This document shows, piece after piece, positions 49,055 to 60,129 of a stretch of 64,000 nt of DNA. How positions within the stretch are numbered: the stretch's first letter is position 1; every line of letters begins with the position of its first letter. This stretch comes from Photobacterium galatheae (lineage in GTDB: Bacteria > Pseudomonadota > Gammaproteobacteria > Enterobacterales > Vibrionaceae): positions 124,001 to 188,000 of the forward strand of contig NZ_JMIB01000006.1 of assembly GCF_000695255.1 (NCBI RefSeq). Reading direction: 5' to 3'. The translations under genes and the position numbers were made by a program. The notes beneath the pieces were generated by a model. That model was not told the DNA's origin, did not search any database, and saw nothing but the letters and a program-made list of their open reading frames with translations.

Positions 49055-49942
49055 ATGGCATTGCTGATCGACTACCCCTGGCTTTACCCGCTTGCTGCCG
49101 CCCTGTTTGGCCTGATCATCGGCAGCTTTCTGAATGTGGTCATTCACCGCTTGCCGATCATGATGGAAAGACAGTGGCGTGCTGACTGCGCGGCCTGTTT
49201 TCCCGAACACGGCCCCGTAGAATCTCAGCCGCCCTTCAATCTCAGTGTCCCGGCATCACACTGCCCGCACTGCCAGCACCGGATCCGGGCATGGGAAAAT
49301 ATTCCTGTCATCAGCTGGTTAATCCTTCACGGCCGGTGCAGTCACTGTAAACACAAGATCAGCTTCCGCTACCCGGCGATCGAGCTGCTGTCTGCCCTCG
49401 CAGCCCTGACCGTCGCACTGGTACTGCCCATATCGGGCTGGAGTCTGGCAGTGATCGCCGCCAGTTTTGTCCTGATTGCCCTGACGTTTATCGACATCGA
49501 CAAAATGCTGCTGCCGGATCAGCTCACCCTTCCTCTGCTCTGGGGCGGATTGCTGCTGGCATTACTGGGCATTGGTCCCGTCAGTCTGGAATCTGCGGTC
49601 ATCGGTGCAATGGTCGGTTATTTGTCACTCTGGAGCCTGTACTGGCTCTTCAAACTACTGACGGGCAAAGAAGGCATGGGCTATGGCGATTTCAAACTTC
49701 TGGCTGCGCTGGGAGCTTGGGCGGGCTGGCAGTTACTGCCTTTCATCGTGCTTCTCTCTTCCTTGCTCGGCAGCGTTTGTGGCATCGTTTTATTACGCAT
49801 GCAACGCAGTGAGTCAGATCGTACGGCACAGACACCCTTTTCATTTGGTCCTTACCTCGCCCTCGCTGGCTGGGCAGCCCTGTTGTGGGGCACCCCGGTT
49901 CTGACGTGGTATGTGGGTACTTATTTAGGATATGCGTTATGA
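49055..49942 (+). CDS. pilD: Prepilin peptidase / N-methyltransferase
   Basis: A 295-residue membrane aspartyl protease that cleaves and N-methylates type IV prepilins and usually type II pseudopilins too. The cytoplasmic zinc-binding loop has CPHC and CSHC pairs, and the catalytic Asp lie in FIDIDKMLLPDQ and GYGDFK. The ATG at 49055 is taken; TTG at 49043 is an alternative, and neither has a strong ribosome site. The end overlaps the coaE start by 4 bp. Confidence 0.96.
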   Translation: MALLIDYPWLYPLAAALFGLIIGSFLNVVIHRLPIMMERQWRADCAACFPEHGPVESQPPFNLSVPASHCPHCQHRIRAWENIPVISWLILHGRCSHCKHKISFRYPAIELLSALAALTVALVLPISGWSLAVIAASFVLIALTFIDIDKMLLPDQLTLPLLWGGLLLALLGIGPVSLESAVIGAMVGYLSLWSLYWLFKLLTGKEGMGYGDFKLLAALGAWAGWQLLPFIVLLSSLLGSVCGIVLLRMQRSESDRTAQTPFSFGPYLALAGWAALLWGTPVLTWYVGTYLGYAL

Positions 49943-50550
49943 CTCTGGTCATCGGCCTGACAGGGGGGATCGGTAGTGGAAAAACAACGGTCGCAAACCT
50001 GTTTGCCAACTATGGGATTGATATCATTGATGCTGATGTGATTGCCCGGGAAGTTGTCGCTCCCGGTTCAGATGGCCTCAAAGCGATTGTGGCACGCCTG
50101 GGTACTGACATCCTGCTGACAGATGGCCAGCTCAACCGCAGTAAACTCAGAGAGGCCATCTTCAATGAACCGGCCTTGAAAGCGTGGCTGGATGGTTTGC
50201 TTCACCCAATGATTCGTCAGCGTATGCAGCAGGGGATCAGCCAGGCCAGCTCGCCTTATTGCCTGTTAGTTGTCCCCTTAATGGTCGAAAACCAGCTCCA
50301 GACAATGACAGACCGGCTCCTGGTTGTTGATGTCAGCGAAGCGGTTCAGATTGCCCGTACAACGACCCGGGATAACGTCGATGAAACTCAGGTCCGTAAA
50401 ATCCTGTCAGCTCAGGCAACCCGGGAACAGCGTCTTGCCGCCGCGGATGACGTGATCGACAACAATGGCGACAGCCACAACCTGCGCGGTGAAGTTGCCC
50501 GACTGCATCAGCAATACCTGCTGCAGAGCGAACAGCCCAAATGCAACTGA
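49939..50550 (+). CDS. coaE: Dephospho-CoA kinase
   Basis: 203 residues; last step of coenzyme A synthesis, phosphorylating the 3'-OH of dephospho-CoA. The P loop GLTGGIGSGKTTVAN at the N-terminus, DADVIAREVV (catalytic Asp) and LLVVPLMVE are clear. The ATG at 49939 overlaps the pilD stop. Pantothenate genes panBC are also in this window but far away. Confidence 0.97.
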   Translation: MTLVIGLTGGIGSGKTTVANLFANYGIDIIDADVIAREVVAPGSDGLKAIVARLGTDILLTDGQLNRSKLREAIFNEPALKAWLDGLLHPMIRQRMQQGISQASSPYCLLVVPLMVENQLQTMTDRLLVVDVSEAVQIARTTTRDNVDETQVRKILSAQATREQRLAAADDVIDNNGDSHNLRGEVARLHQQYLLQSEQPKCN

Positions 50551-50589
50551 ACCAACACCGAACCAGAGATCAACAGACAGGCAGCAACT

Positions 50590-51342
50590 ATGCAGACAAC
50601 CCGTTTTGAACACCCGTTAAACGAAAAAGTCCGTATTTACCTGCGACTGGAGTACCTGCTACTCCAGATCCATCATGCCCATGATTCCGATGATCCCTGG
50701 CAATACCAGGTCTTCTTTCGTGCCCTTTTTGATATTCTCGATATTCTCGATCAGGTGCAGGTGAAAAGTGAATTGGCCAAAGATCTTGATAAACAGCAGC
50801 TGCAAATCAAGCAGTGGCTGAATGTTGATGGTGTGGATCAGACCGCAGTCCTTGCCTTACTGGATCAGATAAGATCTGTCCATCACAGCCTGATCAGTTC
50901 GCCCCGTCTGGGTCAACACCTGAGGGAAGATCGCTTTCTGGCCGGGATCAAACAACGTTTTTCGCTACCCGGTGGCAGTTGCTGCTTTGATTTGCCCACC
51001 CTGCATCACTGGTTGCATCTGCCTTTTGAACGTAAACAGGCCGACATGACAGCCTGGTCTTCGCAACTTCAGCCCATGGCTCGGGCACTGCAGCTGTGGC
51101 TGAAAGTGACCCGCGAGTCTGGTCAGTTCAAACCCCGGGTTGCCCGCAACGGATTTTTCCAGCATGATGCCGAGAATGCCAGCCTGCTTCGCCTTCAGGT
51201 TTGCCCGAGTTATGGGGTTTACCCTATGATATCCGGCCACCGCAGCCGGTTTGCTGTCCGTTTCCTGCCTTTTGATGAAGGGCAGACAGCAGCAGGCAAC
51301 CCGGTTGCCGAATGCATTGAATTCACACTAGCAATTTGCTGA
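50590..51342 (+). CDS. zapD: Cell division protein ZapD
   Basis: A 250-residue cytoplasmic protein (formerly YacF) that cross-links FtsZ filaments at midcell. The all-helical N-terminal half and the C-terminal beta part with [11 protein letters not shown] and [15 protein letters not shown] follow the family. The order coaE-zapD-yacG is conserved in gammaproteobacteria. Confidence 0.95.
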   Translation: MQTTRFEHPLNEKVRIYLRLEYLLLQIHHAHDSDDPWQYQVFFRALFDILDILDQVQVKSELAKDLDKQQLQIKQWLNVDGVDQTAVLALLDQIRSVHHSLISSPRLGQHLREDRFLAGIKQRFSLPGGSCCFDLPTLHHWLHLPFERKQADMTAWSSQLQPMARALQLWLKVTRESGQFKPRVARNGFFQHDAENASLLRLQVCPSYGVYPMISGHRSRFAVRFLPFDEGQTAAGNPVAECIEFTLAIC

Positions 51343-51349
51343 GGTTAAC

Positions 51350-51550
51350 GTGTCGCAATCAAAAACACCGACAATCGTCAAATGCCCGACCTGTCAAACT
51401 GACGTCGTCTGGGGAGAAGAAAGCCCGTATCGGCCATTCTGTTCCAAACGCTGCCAGCTCATCGATTTAGGGGAATGGGCCGCTGAAGAAAAAGCGATTC
51501 CCGGTGCACCGGATCTGTCAGATTCCGACGGCTGGTCTGAAGAAATGTAA
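51350..51550 (+). CDS. yacG: DNA gyrase inhibitor YacG
   Basis: A 66-residue zinc protein with CPTCQTDV and FCSKRCQ supplying four Cys, ending in an acidic tail. YacG binds GyrB and inhibits gyrase in E. coli. The start is GTG at 51350, with GAGG 6 bp upstream and no in-frame ATG. It ends the pil-coaE-zapD run. Confidence 0.93.
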   Translation: MSQSKTPTIVKCPTCQTDVVWGEESPYRPFCSKRCQLIDLGEWAAEEKAIPGAPDLSDSDGWSEEM

Positions 51551-51555
51551 CGCCA

Positions 51556-51597
51556 TTGTGCGGATCACTGTGATCAGCGGCCCGCACAAATCTTTTC
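51556..51597. terminator. Terminator between yacG and mutT
   Basis: TTGTGCGG/CCGCACAA pair around an inner GATCACTGTGATC hairpin, followed by a short TCTTTT. Confidence 0.65.
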
Positions 51598-51603
51598 GGC
51601 GGT

Positions 51604-52005
51604 TTACCGGGCCGCCAGTAACTTATCAATCACAGGATAGTTTGCCTCCGGAAACGCAAACTCCCGCAAAGCTTCCAGCGCAACCCACTGCCCTGGCTGT
51701 CCCTCTCGGCCATAAGCTTCCCCATCAAAGGCTTTGATCAGAAAAAAGTCGAATTTCAGCGCCTTCTCCGGGTAGTCGTGCTCCAGTGAAATAAAGTGTT
51801 CCAGCTCGGTTGCCACAATACCCACTTCTTCGTTCAGCTCCCGAATCACAGCCTGTTCGGCCGTTTCGCCCAGCTCAACCTTACCGCCTGCAAATTCCCA
51901 GAACCCGCCTTTATGAACCGTTTCCGGGCGACGGGTAATAAATACTTTATCCTGCTGGCTGTTCAGAATAATGCCAGCCGATATCCAGACTCGTTTTTTT
52001 TCCAC
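51604..52005 (-). CDS. mutT: 8-oxo-dGTP diphosphatase
   Basis: A 133-residue Nudix hydrolase that removes 8-oxo-dGTP from the nucleotide pool. The Nudix box fits GX5EX7REUXEEXGU: G-KVELG-E, then TAEQAVI, RELNEEVGI. The start is taken as GTG at 52005, eight bases after AGG, which gives MEKKRVWISAGII; an in-frame TTG at 52023 is the alternative. It lies downstream of secA on the same strand, past a terminator hairpin. Confidence 0.94.
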   Translation of the reverse strand: MEKKRVWISAGIILNSQQDKVFITRRPETVHKGGFWEFAGGKVELGETAEQAVIRELNEEVGIVATELEHFISLEHDYPEKALKFDFFLIKAFDGEAYGREGQPGQWVALEALREFAFPEANYPVIDKLLAAR

Positions 52006-52090
52006 GCTGTTTACCTGTTTCAATCATAAGTTTCACCCTGAACTTCAGGATGGAATACGACCCAGTGTTTCACCAGTGGCAGAACACAAC

Positions 52091-52112
52091 AAAGGCCGCA
52101 TGAGCGGCCTTT
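52091..52112 (-). terminator. Terminator of secA
   Basis: AAAGGCCGC/GCGGCCTTT pair with a four-base loop, about 25 bp after the secA stop. Confidence 0.8.
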
Positions 52113-52134
52113 GAGCGAAGCATCTGCGGTTCGA

Positions 52135-54855
52135 TCAACTGATTCGACCGTGACACTGTTTATATTTCTTCCCTGAACCACAAGGGCATGGCTCATTACG
52201 GCCAACTTTACGTTCACCACCCGAGAAGCTGTCATCGCCGCCCTGACTGGTTTCAGCCACAGCACTGGTTGCTTCCTGGTGGTTAAACTGCTGACGGCGA
52301 GCCATTTCTTCGGCCATCCGCTGACGTTCCGCTTCAACCCGATCCACTTCTTCCTGCTGTTGCACCCGCACTTTGCTCAGAATCGCGATCACATCAGATT
52401 TCAGGCTTTCCAGCATATCCTGGAACAACTCGAAAGACTCACGCTTATATTCCTGTTTCGGGTTCTTCTGCGCATAGCCACGCAGATGAATTCCCTGACG
52501 CAGATGATCCATGGCTGCCAGATGCTCTTTCCACAAGGTATCCAGATTCTGCAGCATGACTGTTTTTTCAAAATTACGCAGGACCGGAGCGCCGACTGTC
52601 GCTTCTTTTTCCTCGTAAACGCGGACCGCTTCCGCAACGATACGCTCACGTAACGCTTCTTCGTAAAGCTTGTCTTCTTTATCCAGCCAATCCTGAATTG
52701 GCAGCTCCAGATCAAAATCGACTCTCAGGCGCTCTTCCAGTCCCGGGATATCCCACATTTCGTCCAGAGACTGTGGCGGGATATAGGTATCGATCATGCT
52801 GTTCAGCACATCTTCACGGTTGTGAGTGATCATCTCACTGATATCTTCCGCAAACATCAGCTCATCACGCAGCTCGTAGACCACTTTACGCTGGTCGTTT
52901 GCCACATCATCAAACTCGAGCAACTGCTTACGGATATCAAAGTTACGGCCTTCAACCTTGCGTTGGGCGTTCTCGATCGCCTTGGTCACCCATGGGTGTT
53001 CAATGGCTTCGCCTTCTTCCATACCCAGTTTCTTCATCATGGCAGAAACACGATCAGAGGCGAAAATTCGCATCAGACCGTCGTCCATCGACAGATAGAA
53101 ACGGGAAGAACCGGCATCCCCCTGACGACCCGCACGACCACGTAACTGGTTATCGATACGGCGAGATTCATGACGCTCGGTACCGATAATATGCAAACCA
53201 CCCGATGCCAGCACGGCGTCATGGCGCTCTTTCCATGCCGCTTTGATTGACGCGATCTGTGCTTCCGTCGGGTTCTCCAACATTTCAACTTCAGTCTGCC
53301 AGCTACCACCCAGCACGATATCTGTACCACGGCCGGCCATGTTGGTCGCGATGGTCACTGTCCCCGGCTTACCTGCCTGAGCAATAATTTCAGCTTCTTT
53401 CTCGTGGAACTTGGCATTCAACACCTGGTGCGCAATACCAGATTTCTTCAGTGCATGAGACAGCAGTTCAGATTTTTCAATCGAGACCGTACCCACCAGT
53501 ACTGGCTGGCCATTAGCGACACGGGCCTTGATATCTTCAATAATCGCTTCAAACTTCTCACGTTCCGTCATGTAAACCAGATCACCCATATCGTCACGGA
53601 TCATCGGTCTGTTGGTTGGAACCACCACCGTTTCCAGACCATAAATAGACTGGAATTCAAAAGCTTCTGTATCTGCCGTACCCGTCATACCGGACAGTTT
53701 TTCATACAGACGGAAATAGTTCTGGAAGGTGATCGAGGCCAGCGTCTGGTTCTCATTCTGAATCTTCACCCCTTCTTTGGCTTCAACCGCCTGGTGCAGA
53801 CCTTCAGACCAGCGACGTCCCGGCATCGTCCGGCCGGTATGCTCGTCAACGATGATGACCTCGTTATCCTTCACGATGTAATCGACATCACGCTCAAACA
53901 GCACATGTGCGCGTAGTGCGGCATTCACATGGTGCAGCAGAGAAATGTTCGCCGGTGAATACAGGGTGTCATCTTCCTGCATCAGACCGTGCTGCTTCAG
54001 AAGCTCTTCCACGAACTCCTGGCCGTTCTCAGTCAGGTGAACCTGCTTGGATTTTTCATCAACCGTGTAATGACCTTCGCCACGGTATTCCTCGCTGTCC
54101 TCTTTGTCCTGTCGCACCAGTTCAGGGATCAGGGTATTGATCTTGGTGTAGAGTTCAGAGCTGTCTTCTGCCGGGCCGGAGATGATCAGTGGGGTACGGG
54201 CTTCATCAATCAGAATGGAGTCCACTTCATCCACAACAGCGAAGAAGCGCTCACGCTGTACTCGGTCTTCCGGACGGAAAGCCATGTTATCGCGCAGATA
54301 GTCAAAGCCAAATTCGTTATTGGTTCCGTACAGGATGTCACAGGCGTAAGCTTCTTTCTTCACCTGTGGTGGCATTTGAGACAGGTTCACACCCACCGTC
54401 ATGCCCAGGAATTCAAACAGCGGACGGTTTGTCTCTGCATCACGGCTGGCCAGGTAGTCGTTGACCGTAACAATGTGAACACCTTTGCCGGTCAGAGCAT
54501 TCAGATAAGCAGGTAGGGTCGCCGTCAAGGTTTTACCCTCACCGGTACGCATTTCAGCAATCTGGCGATTGTTCAGAACCATACCGCCAATCATCTGAAC
54601 ATCGAAATGACGCATGCCAAAGACACGCTTGGAAGCTTCACGAACAGTCGCAAAAGCTTCTGGTAACAGTTGATCCAGGGTTTCACCCTGATCCAGTCGC
54701 TGACGGAACTCAGCTGTTTTTGCCTTTAGCGCTTCATCCTGCAGGCTTTCAAATTCAGGTTCTAGCTTGTTGATCTCATCAACAATTTTACGCAAACGTC
54801 GAATGGTACGGTCGTTGCGGCTGCCGATAACTTTAGTCAGTAGTTTTGATAACAT
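52135..54855 (-). CDS. secA: Protein translocase ATPase SecA
   Basis: A 906-residue motor for export through SecYEG. Walker A MRTGEGKT (102-109), [15 protein letters not shown] (DEAD-type motif II with the following cross-linking region), and [11 protein letters not shown] (motif VI) are present. The C-terminal zinc-binding tail [14 protein letters not shown], which contacts SecB and phospholipids, is intact. No SecM-like arrest peptide is recognisable upstream, so its translational control differs from that in E. coli or is absent. Confidence 0.98.
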   Translation of the reverse strand: MLSKLLTKVIGSRNDRTIRRLRKIVDEINKLEPEFESLQDEALKAKTAEFRQRLDQGETLDQLLPEAFATVREASKRVFGMRHFDVQMIGGMVLNNRQIAEMRTGEGKTLTATLPAYLNALTGKGVHIVTVNDYLASRDAETNRPLFEFLGMTVGVNLSQMPPQVKKEAYACDILYGTNNEFGFDYLRDNMAFRPEDRVQRERFFAVVDEVDSILIDEARTPLIISGPAEDSSELYTKINTLIPELVRQDKEDSEEYRGEGHYTVDEKSKQVHLTENGQEFVEELLKQHGLMQEDDTLYSPANISLLHHVNAALRAHVLFERDVDYIVKDNEVIIVDEHTGRTMPGRRWSEGLHQAVEAKEGVKIQNENQTLASITFQNYFRLYEKLSGMTGTADTEAFEFQSIYGLETVVVPTNRPMIRDDMGDLVYMTEREKFEAIIEDIKARVANGQPVLVGTVSIEKSELLSHALKKSGIAHQVLNAKFHEKEAEIIAQAGKPGTVTIATNMAGRGTDIVLGGSWQTEVEMLENPTEAQIASIKAAWKERHDAVLASGGLHIIGTERHESRRIDNQLRGRAGRQGDAGSSRFYLSMDDGLMRIFASDRVSAMMKKLGMEEGEAIEHPWVTKAIENAQRKVEGRNFDIRKQLLEFDDVANDQRKVVYELRDELMFAEDISEMITHNREDVLNSMIDTYIPPQSLDEMWDIPGLEERLRVDFDLELPIQDWLDKEDKLYEEALRERIVAEAVRVYEEKEATVGAPVLRNFEKTVMLQNLDTLWKEHLAAMDHLRQGIHLRGYAQKNPKQEYKRESFELFQDMLESLKSDVIAILSKVRVQQQEEVDRVEAERQRMAEEMARRQQFNHQEATSAVAETSQGGDDSFSGGERKVGRNEPCPCGSGKKYKQCHGRIS

Positions 54856-55249
54856 GGCGGTGCCGTTTTACTCTTTGTGATATCAGATCCCAGCACAGGC
54901 GCAGGCTGAGGACTCAAAAATTGCCATCATGACGAAGCGATTCCATGCTCCGTCCCTCTCCAGACAGGCAATCAAGACTGCCGCCAGGATGAAAACAAAT
55001 GTCAGTGATGGTGATATTGTGTTTCCCTAACAGAATTTCAAGGGCAATCAGGGCACAATAGCATGCTTTGTGAAATGGAGCCATTCACCAACCCGCCCAC
55101 GGACAGCTCTCGAATTTGTTATGATAAAAAAATAATGACAGGAACGCCTAGACTTATCACAGTTACTTCGCAACCAGATACAAAAACTTAGATCTCACTC
55201 TGTTCCATGGGTTCTTCGTATTCATTTAAATAAGGTTTTCAGCAGTTTT
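54856..55249. other. Divergent intergenic region secA-dciA
   Basis: 394 bp that must hold the promoters of secA (minus) and dciA (plus). No open frame with a ribosome site and no SecM-type FxxxxWIxxxxGIRAGP motif was found on the minus strand. No terminator is apparent. Confidence 0.5.
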
Positions 55250-55705
55250 ATGAGAGATCACCGCCCACAAACGACAGCCAGTTTGCTTGATGATGACAGC
55301 GCCTTGGGCAATATCCAGCAACGCGCGATGGCACTTCACAAACTCAACACTCAGGTTCAGCAATACCTCAGCTGCGCCCAGGCATGTCGCGTCAGTAATT
55401 ATCGTCAGGGCGTTCTGGTGATTGAGGTTGCTTCAGCCGCCTGGTCGATGCGGCTCAATTATGAGCGGAACCAGCTCATCAAACGGTTACGTGAACACAC
55501 CCTGCCCAAGTTGCAGGATATTCAAATCACGATCAATCCATCATTGGCAGCGGAACCGATCAAAGCAGACACAACGCCAGTTCTGAAACGCAAGCCAATT
55601 TCTGCCCGGGCAGCCCAGTCGCTCATGGAAACCGCTCAGGATGCACCCGCAAAAATTAAAGCCCGTCTGGAAAGGCTGGCTGCACTGGCGAATAAAAATA
55701 AATAA
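55250..55705 (+). CDS. dciA: DnaB helicase loader DciA (DUF721)
   Basis: A 151-residue protein with the DUF721 core (about 25-105): LNTQVQQYLSC, then RQGVLVIEVASAAWSMRLNYERNQLIKRL, including the conserved Trp. DciA replaces DnaC as the replicative helicase loader in most bacteria, including Vibrio. The C-terminal tail (110-151) is basic and Ala-rich. Location beside secA is typical of vibrios. The start codon is ATG at 55250 with a weak ribosome site (AGCAG). Confidence 0.9.
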   Translation: MRDHRPQTTASLLDDDSALGNIQQRAMALHKLNTQVQQYLSCAQACRVSNYRQGVLVIEVASAAWSMRLNYERNQLIKRLREHTLPKLQDIQITINPSLAAEPIKADTTPVLKRKPISARAAQSLMETAQDAPAKIKARLERLAALANKNK

Positions 55706-55777
55706 TCTGCTGCGCTTCCCTCACACCGCCAGCATTCTTGTTCGATGATACGAATCCCAACACCGGAAAAACGTCAC

Positions 55778-56515
55778 TTATGACGTCTGACGGCCATCCC
55801 TGAGTCGATAATTTTTGAGATAGATGGCCAGCGCTTCCAGTTTGTCCCTGAAACCTTTTGATTTTTCATACAAGGGCTTACTGTAGACCGCTTTCAAATC
55901 GTCCATCGTTAAAGAAGCATCCAGAAATTGATTCAGGGCCTCAAGAGTTTGCTCCGGTTTCAGTTGCAGATCTTCAAACTGAAACGCCAGATATGGCTGC
56001 TCGTTTTCATGGAGAAAATGCTTCAGCGTCTCTGTCACGCCCTGGTTGTAATGGCGGGTGAATGTTCGGCTTTGAATATGGCGACGCTGATTGGATGTGA
56101 TCCAAGACTGCTCTTCATCTCTTGTCAAAATAATGAAAGCAATTTGATTCAAGTCCAGAAGCTGAGCCCAGATCCTGATGGTGAAGGTCAGACGCGGATC
56201 TTTCCAGATCCAAGGTTGATGTTGATTCAGGCGGTGAATGAAGGATTGATAAGGTTGTAAGTCTATACGGTCCGCACGATTGGCAAGTTCAGATACCAGC
56301 GCTTCAGATATTAGTTCTCGCTCACTATCTCCTTGATAACCAATATCTTTCATCAACTGTTTATTCAGCGCGACCAGCTCAGTATTTTCAAAGGTATCGT
56401 AATCCACCTTTGCGACAGTGCTGTCTCCCGGCCAATAACCTGCTCGGGAAATCAAAGCTGTAAAAGCTGAACTCCCCGTCCATCCGTGAGTCAGTATAAT
56501 CACGTTTTTTTTCAT
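55778..56515 (-). CDS. Sulfotransferase-like protein
   Basis: 245 residues. An N-terminal loop THGWTGSSAF (9-18) sits where PAPS-dependent sulfotransferases bind the 5'-phosphosulfate, and WKDPRLTFTIRIW (K105-R108) matches the 3'-phosphate motif of the family. The C-terminal part has FEDLQLKPEQTLEALNQFL, also typical. It would add sulfate to an unknown acceptor in the cytoplasm. It lies alone between dciA and lpxC; no sulfate-activation or polysaccharide genes are in view. Base composition looks somewhat richer in AT than its neighbours, so transfer is possible. Another P-loop function cannot be excluded. Confidence 0.65.
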   Translation of the reverse strand: MKKNVIILTHGWTGSSAFTALISRAGYWPGDSTVAKVDYDTFENTELVALNKQLMKDIGYQGDSERELISEALVSELANRADRIDLQPYQSFIHRLNQHQPWIWKDPRLTFTIRIWAQLLDLNQIAFIILTRDEEQSWITSNQRRHIQSRTFTRHYNQGVTETLKHFLHENEQPYLAFQFEDLQLKPEQTLEALNQFLDASLTMDDLKAVYSKPLYEKSKGFRDKLEALAIYLKNYRLRDGRQTS

Positions 56516-56610
56516 TTTCCTGCCCGCAAAACCGACTTATTTATCGCAAGTATAGTGGCAATTTTGCCATGCGGTTGCTTTTGTCGGTCGCGAGCAGAAG
56601 GAGGAGTGTG

Positions 56611-57528
56611 TTAGGCCAGTACCATACCTGGTTGAGCAAAAGTGACAGGCACGTCGGCTTCATCCTGGAAGGTCGACCACTCATAAGCTTCCTGGTCAGC
56701 CAGCACTGCACGCAACAGTTTATTATTCAGGGCATGACCAGACTTATAAGCCACCATCTCACCAATGACATTGTGACCACACATGTAAAGATCGCCAATG
56801 GCGTCCAGAACTTTGTGTGTGACCAGTTCATTGTCGAAGCGCAGGCCTTCGTCGTTCAGAATGCGGTAATCATCAAGAACAATCGCATTATCGAAGCTAC
56901 CACCCAGACACAGATTCTGAGATTGCAGGTATTCGATGTCACGCATGAACCCGAAGGTTCGTGCACGGCTGATATCTTTCACAAACGACTGACTGGAAAA
57001 GTCCAGAACCAGACGCTGCTGATCAGCATCAATCGCCGGGTGATTAAATTCAATCGCGAAATCCAGACGGAAACCGTTGTATGGTCTCAGCTCTGCCCAT
57101 TTATCGCCATCTTCAACCCGAACCGTTTTTTTCAGACGCAGAAAACGCTTTGGCGCATTCAGTGTCTCAATCCCAGCGGATTGCAGCAGATAAATGAATG
57201 GGCTGGCGCTCCCGTCCATAATTGGAATTTCCGGTGCGTCCACTTCCACAATTACATTGTCAATACCCATACCCGCAAGCGCGGCATTCAGGTGTTCAAC
57301 AGTTGAGATGCGTACGCCCTGATCGTTCACCAGCGCGGTGCACAACATGGTATCTCGCACAGAATCAGCATTCGCAGGAAAATCCACTGGCGGATTCAGA
57401 TCTGTACGACGATAGATAACACCAGTATTTGCGGCTGCCGGGCGCAGAATAAGCGTCACTTTACGACCTGAGTGAAGACCCACCCCAATCGTTTTCACGA
57501 TGCTTTTTAGTGTACGTTGTCTGATCAT
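56611..57528 (-). CDS. lpxC: UDP-3-O-acyl-N-acetylglucosamine deacetylase
   Basis: 305 residues; the zinc enzyme for the committed step of lipid A synthesis. Zinc ligands are His in [12 protein letters not shown], the His of [11 protein letters not shown] and the following Asp; the general-base Glu lies next to the first His. The start [21 protein letters not shown] is standard. The C-terminus is the site FtsH recognises in E. coli. It is the last gene of the division cluster here, after ftsZ. Confidence 0.98.
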   Translation of the reverse strand: MIRQRTLKSIVKTIGVGLHSGRKVTLILRPAAANTGVIYRRTDLNPPVDFPANADSVRDTMLCTALVNDQGVRISTVEHLNAALAGMGIDNVIVEVDAPEIPIMDGSASPFIYLLQSAGIETLNAPKRFLRLKKTVRVEDGDKWAELRPYNGFRLDFAIEFNHPAIDADQQRLVLDFSSQSFVKDISRARTFGFMRDIEYLQSQNLCLGGSFDNAIVLDDYRILNDEGLRFDNELVTHKVLDAIGDLYMCGHNVIGEMVAYKSGHALNNKLLRAVLADQEAYEWSTFQDEADVPVTFAQPGMVLA

Positions 57529-57643
57529 CTGCTTACTCGTCTCAACTGACTGATGACTATATATCGACCGCCATGGTGCAAACTTTAATGCGGCCAGGCG
57601 GTCATCTTACCACTAATCGTGATCTAACCCAAACTTTTTAAAA

Positions 57644-58828
57644 TTAGTCTGCCTGCTTGCGTAAAAACGCAGGGATATCCAGGTAGTCATGATCAGCTTG
57701 CTGTTTTGGCTTAGCCGCAGTTGCAGCTGCACCCGACTGAACATTTTTCTCTGCCGCTGGCTGAACCGTCTGTGACTTGATCGTTTCTTCCTGCGGTTCT
57801 GGCTGAACAACCGGCTTTTCCTGGACCGCAGGCTTCGCTGAACTTGTCACCAAGGTGATATCCGGCTTCGCTTCTTTACCAATGCCAGTCGCCACAACCG
57901 TCACACGCAGCTCATCGCTCATGTCTGGATCCAGTGATGTACCAATCACCACGGTCGCATTATCCGATGCGAACGCTTTCACGGTGTTACCCACAGTTTC
58001 GAATTCGTCCAGACGCATATCCAGACCCGCCGTGATATTCACCAGAACGCCACGCGCGCCGGCCAGATCGATATCTTCCAGCAGCGGGCTGGAAATCGCC
58101 ATCTCGGCCGCTTCTTCTGCACGGTCTTCACCGGTTGCAACACCACTGCCCATCATGGCGTGACCCATTTCAGACATCACGGTACGTACGTCTGCAAAGT
58201 CGACGTTGATCATCCCTGGACGGGTGATCAGCTCGGCAATACCCTGTACAGCATTCTTCAAGACATCATTGGCTTTCGCAAACGCGTCCAGCAGGGTAAT
58301 ACCACGACCCAATACTTTCAGTAGTTTTTCATTCGGAATCGTGATCAGGGAATCAACGTGCTTTGACAGCTCTTCAATGCCCTGTTCCGCAAACGCCATG
58401 CGTTTTTTCCCTTCAAAGCTGAAAGGCTTAGTCACTACAGCAACGGTCAGAATACCCAGCTCTTTCGCAACTTCAGCAATAATTGGCGCAGCACCTGTAC
58501 CGGTACCACCACCCATGCCTGCCGCGATAAAGACCATATCTGAACCGTCCAGTGCTTCACGTATTGCTTCACGATCTTCCAGCGCTGAGTCGCGGCCAAC
58601 CTGAGGGTTCGCCCCTGCACCCAAACCTTTCGTGATGTCACCGCCAATCTGGATCACTGTGCCAACGTTGCTTTTACGCAGCGCCTGAGCATCAGTATTC
58701 ACACTGATGAAGTGTACGCCTTCAATCGACTCACGGACCATGTGATCAACAGCGTTACCACCGCCACCGCCAACGCCAATGACTTTAATTACCGCTTCAT
58801 CAGACAATTCCATCATCGGTTCAAACAT
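57644..58828 (-). CDS. ftsZ: Cell division protein FtsZ
   Basis: A 394-residue tubulin-like GTPase that forms the Z ring. The GTP signature GGGTGTG, the N-terminal [13 protein letters not shown] and the T7-loop [11 protein letters not shown] are present. A variable Gln/Pro/Ala-rich linker (about 318-380) leads to the C-terminal peptide [14 protein letters not shown] that binds FtsA and ZipA; ZapD in this window also acts on it. Confidence 0.99.
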   Translation of the reverse strand: MFEPMMELSDEAVIKVIGVGGGGGNAVDHMVRESIEGVHFISVNTDAQALRKSNVGTVIQIGGDITKGLGAGANPQVGRDSALEDREAIREALDGSDMVFIAAGMGGGTGTGAAPIIAEVAKELGILTVAVVTKPFSFEGKKRMAFAEQGIEELSKHVDSLITIPNEKLLKVLGRGITLLDAFAKANDVLKNAVQGIAELITRPGMINVDFADVRTVMSEMGHAMMGSGVATGEDRAEEAAEMAISSPLLEDIDLAGARGVLVNITAGLDMRLDEFETVGNTVKAFASDNATVVIGTSLDPDMSDELRVTVVATGIGKEAKPDITLVTSSAKPAVQEKPVVQPEPQEETIKSQTVQPAAEKNVQSGAAATAAKPKQQADHDYLDIPAFLRKQAD

Positions 58829-58861
58829 GTGTTCTCTCCGTTTTTCCTGTTCGCATCAGGT

Positions 58862-60118
58862 TTAAAATTCTTTTCTTAGCCAACCACTAATTTTAGTGAA
58901 CAAGCCTGCCACTGAACGCTTGGGCTCCAACTCACTATCTTCAAATGTCTGACTGTCCTTTCCGTAATGCAGTAATCCTACTGCCGTTGCGTAATGCGGG
59001 GCCTGGACATAGTCCGTTAAGCCACTTAATGCCAGCGGTCGGCCCAAACGTACCTGATTCCGGAAAACCCGTTCAGCACATTCAATCAGCCCTTCCATTT
59101 GTGAGGCACCGCCGGTTAACACGATTCCAGCTGCCAGCTGGTGTTTGACACCCGTATTACGCAGTTGTTCTTGTATTTCCACCAACTTCTGATTCACCAG
59201 ACCCAGCAATTCGCTGTAACGCGGTTCAATCACTTCCGCAAGCGTCTGGCTTTGCAGGCTGCGCGACGGCCGTCCGCCCACACTGGGAACGTCGACCTTG
59301 GCGTCTTTACTGACCAACTCGCTCAGTGCGCAGCCATACTTCACTTTAATTTCCTCAGCATCCCCAGGTGGGGTACCAAAGGCATAGGCAATGTCGCTGG
59401 TGACCACATTACCCGCATAAGGGATGACTTCCGCATGCCGAAGCGCACCACCGGTCCACACAGCCATATCCATGGTTCCCCCACCGATATCCACCACACA
59501 GACACCCAGTTCACGCTCGTCCGCGGTTAACACCGCATAGCTGGCCGCCAGCCCTGAGAAGATCAACTGATCCACTTTTAATCCGCAGCGTTCAACGGCT
59601 TTTACGATGTTCCTTGCCATATCATTGTGACAAGTAATCATATGCACGCTGGCTTCCATCCGCACACCAGACAAACCAACCGGGTTTTTAATCCCTTCCT
59701 GGTAGTCAATCGCAAACTCTTGCGGGATGACATGCAAGGTTCGGTGTTCGTCACTGATTTTGACCGACTTTGCGGTGTGAATGACGTTATCCACATCATC
59801 CTGAGTCACTTCTTTGTCGGAAATCGGCACCATCCCTTTCTCGGTCTGGCAACGAATATGTTTTCCGGACAACGACAGATACACAGAGGTAATCTGACAA
59901 TCTGCCATGAGCTCTGCTTGGTCAACCGCTCGCTGCACGGATTTAACGACAGATTCGAGATCGTTCACGCCGCCTTTATCCATGCCTTTCGACGGGCTGC
60001 TGCCCACACCAATGACATTGACCAGGCCATCCGGCAATGCCTCACCGACCAAAGCACAGACTTTGGAAGTACCGATATCAAGGCCAACAATGAGTTTTTT
60101 ATCTGTTGCCTTCGTCAT
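58862..60118 (-). CDS. ftsA: Cell division protein FtsA
   Basis: 418 residues; an actin-fold protein that anchors FtsZ to the membrane. Phosphate-binding loops are seen as GLDIGTSKVCAL and VVDIGGGTMDMAV, and the C-terminal amphipathic helix as AGLFTKISGWLRKEF. It lies between ftsQ (11 bp) and ftsZ (33 bp) on one transcript. Confidence 0.98.
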   Translation of the reverse strand: MTKATDKKLIVGLDIGTSKVCALVGEALPDGLVNVIGVGSSPSKGMDKGGVNDLESVVKSVQRAVDQAELMADCQITSVYLSLSGKHIRCQTEKGMVPISDKEVTQDDVDNVIHTAKSVKISDEHRTLHVIPQEFAIDYQEGIKNPVGLSGVRMEASVHMITCHNDMARNIVKAVERCGLKVDQLIFSGLAASYAVLTADERELGVCVVDIGGGTMDMAVWTGGALRHAEVIPYAGNVVTSDIAYAFGTPPGDAEEIKVKYGCALSELVSKDAKVDVPSVGGRPSRSLQSQTLAEVIEPRYSELLGLVNQKLVEIQEQLRNTGVKHQLAAGIVLTGGASQMEGLIECAERVFRNQVRLGRPLALSGLTDYVQAPHYATAVGLLHYGKDSQTFEDSELEPKRSVAGLFTKISGWLRKEF

Positions 60119-60129
60119 TAGCGTACGCT

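Noticed and set aside
54856..55249. SecM-like leader peptide upstream of secA
   Set aside because: No frame with a start, signal sequence and arrest motif was found on the minus strand.
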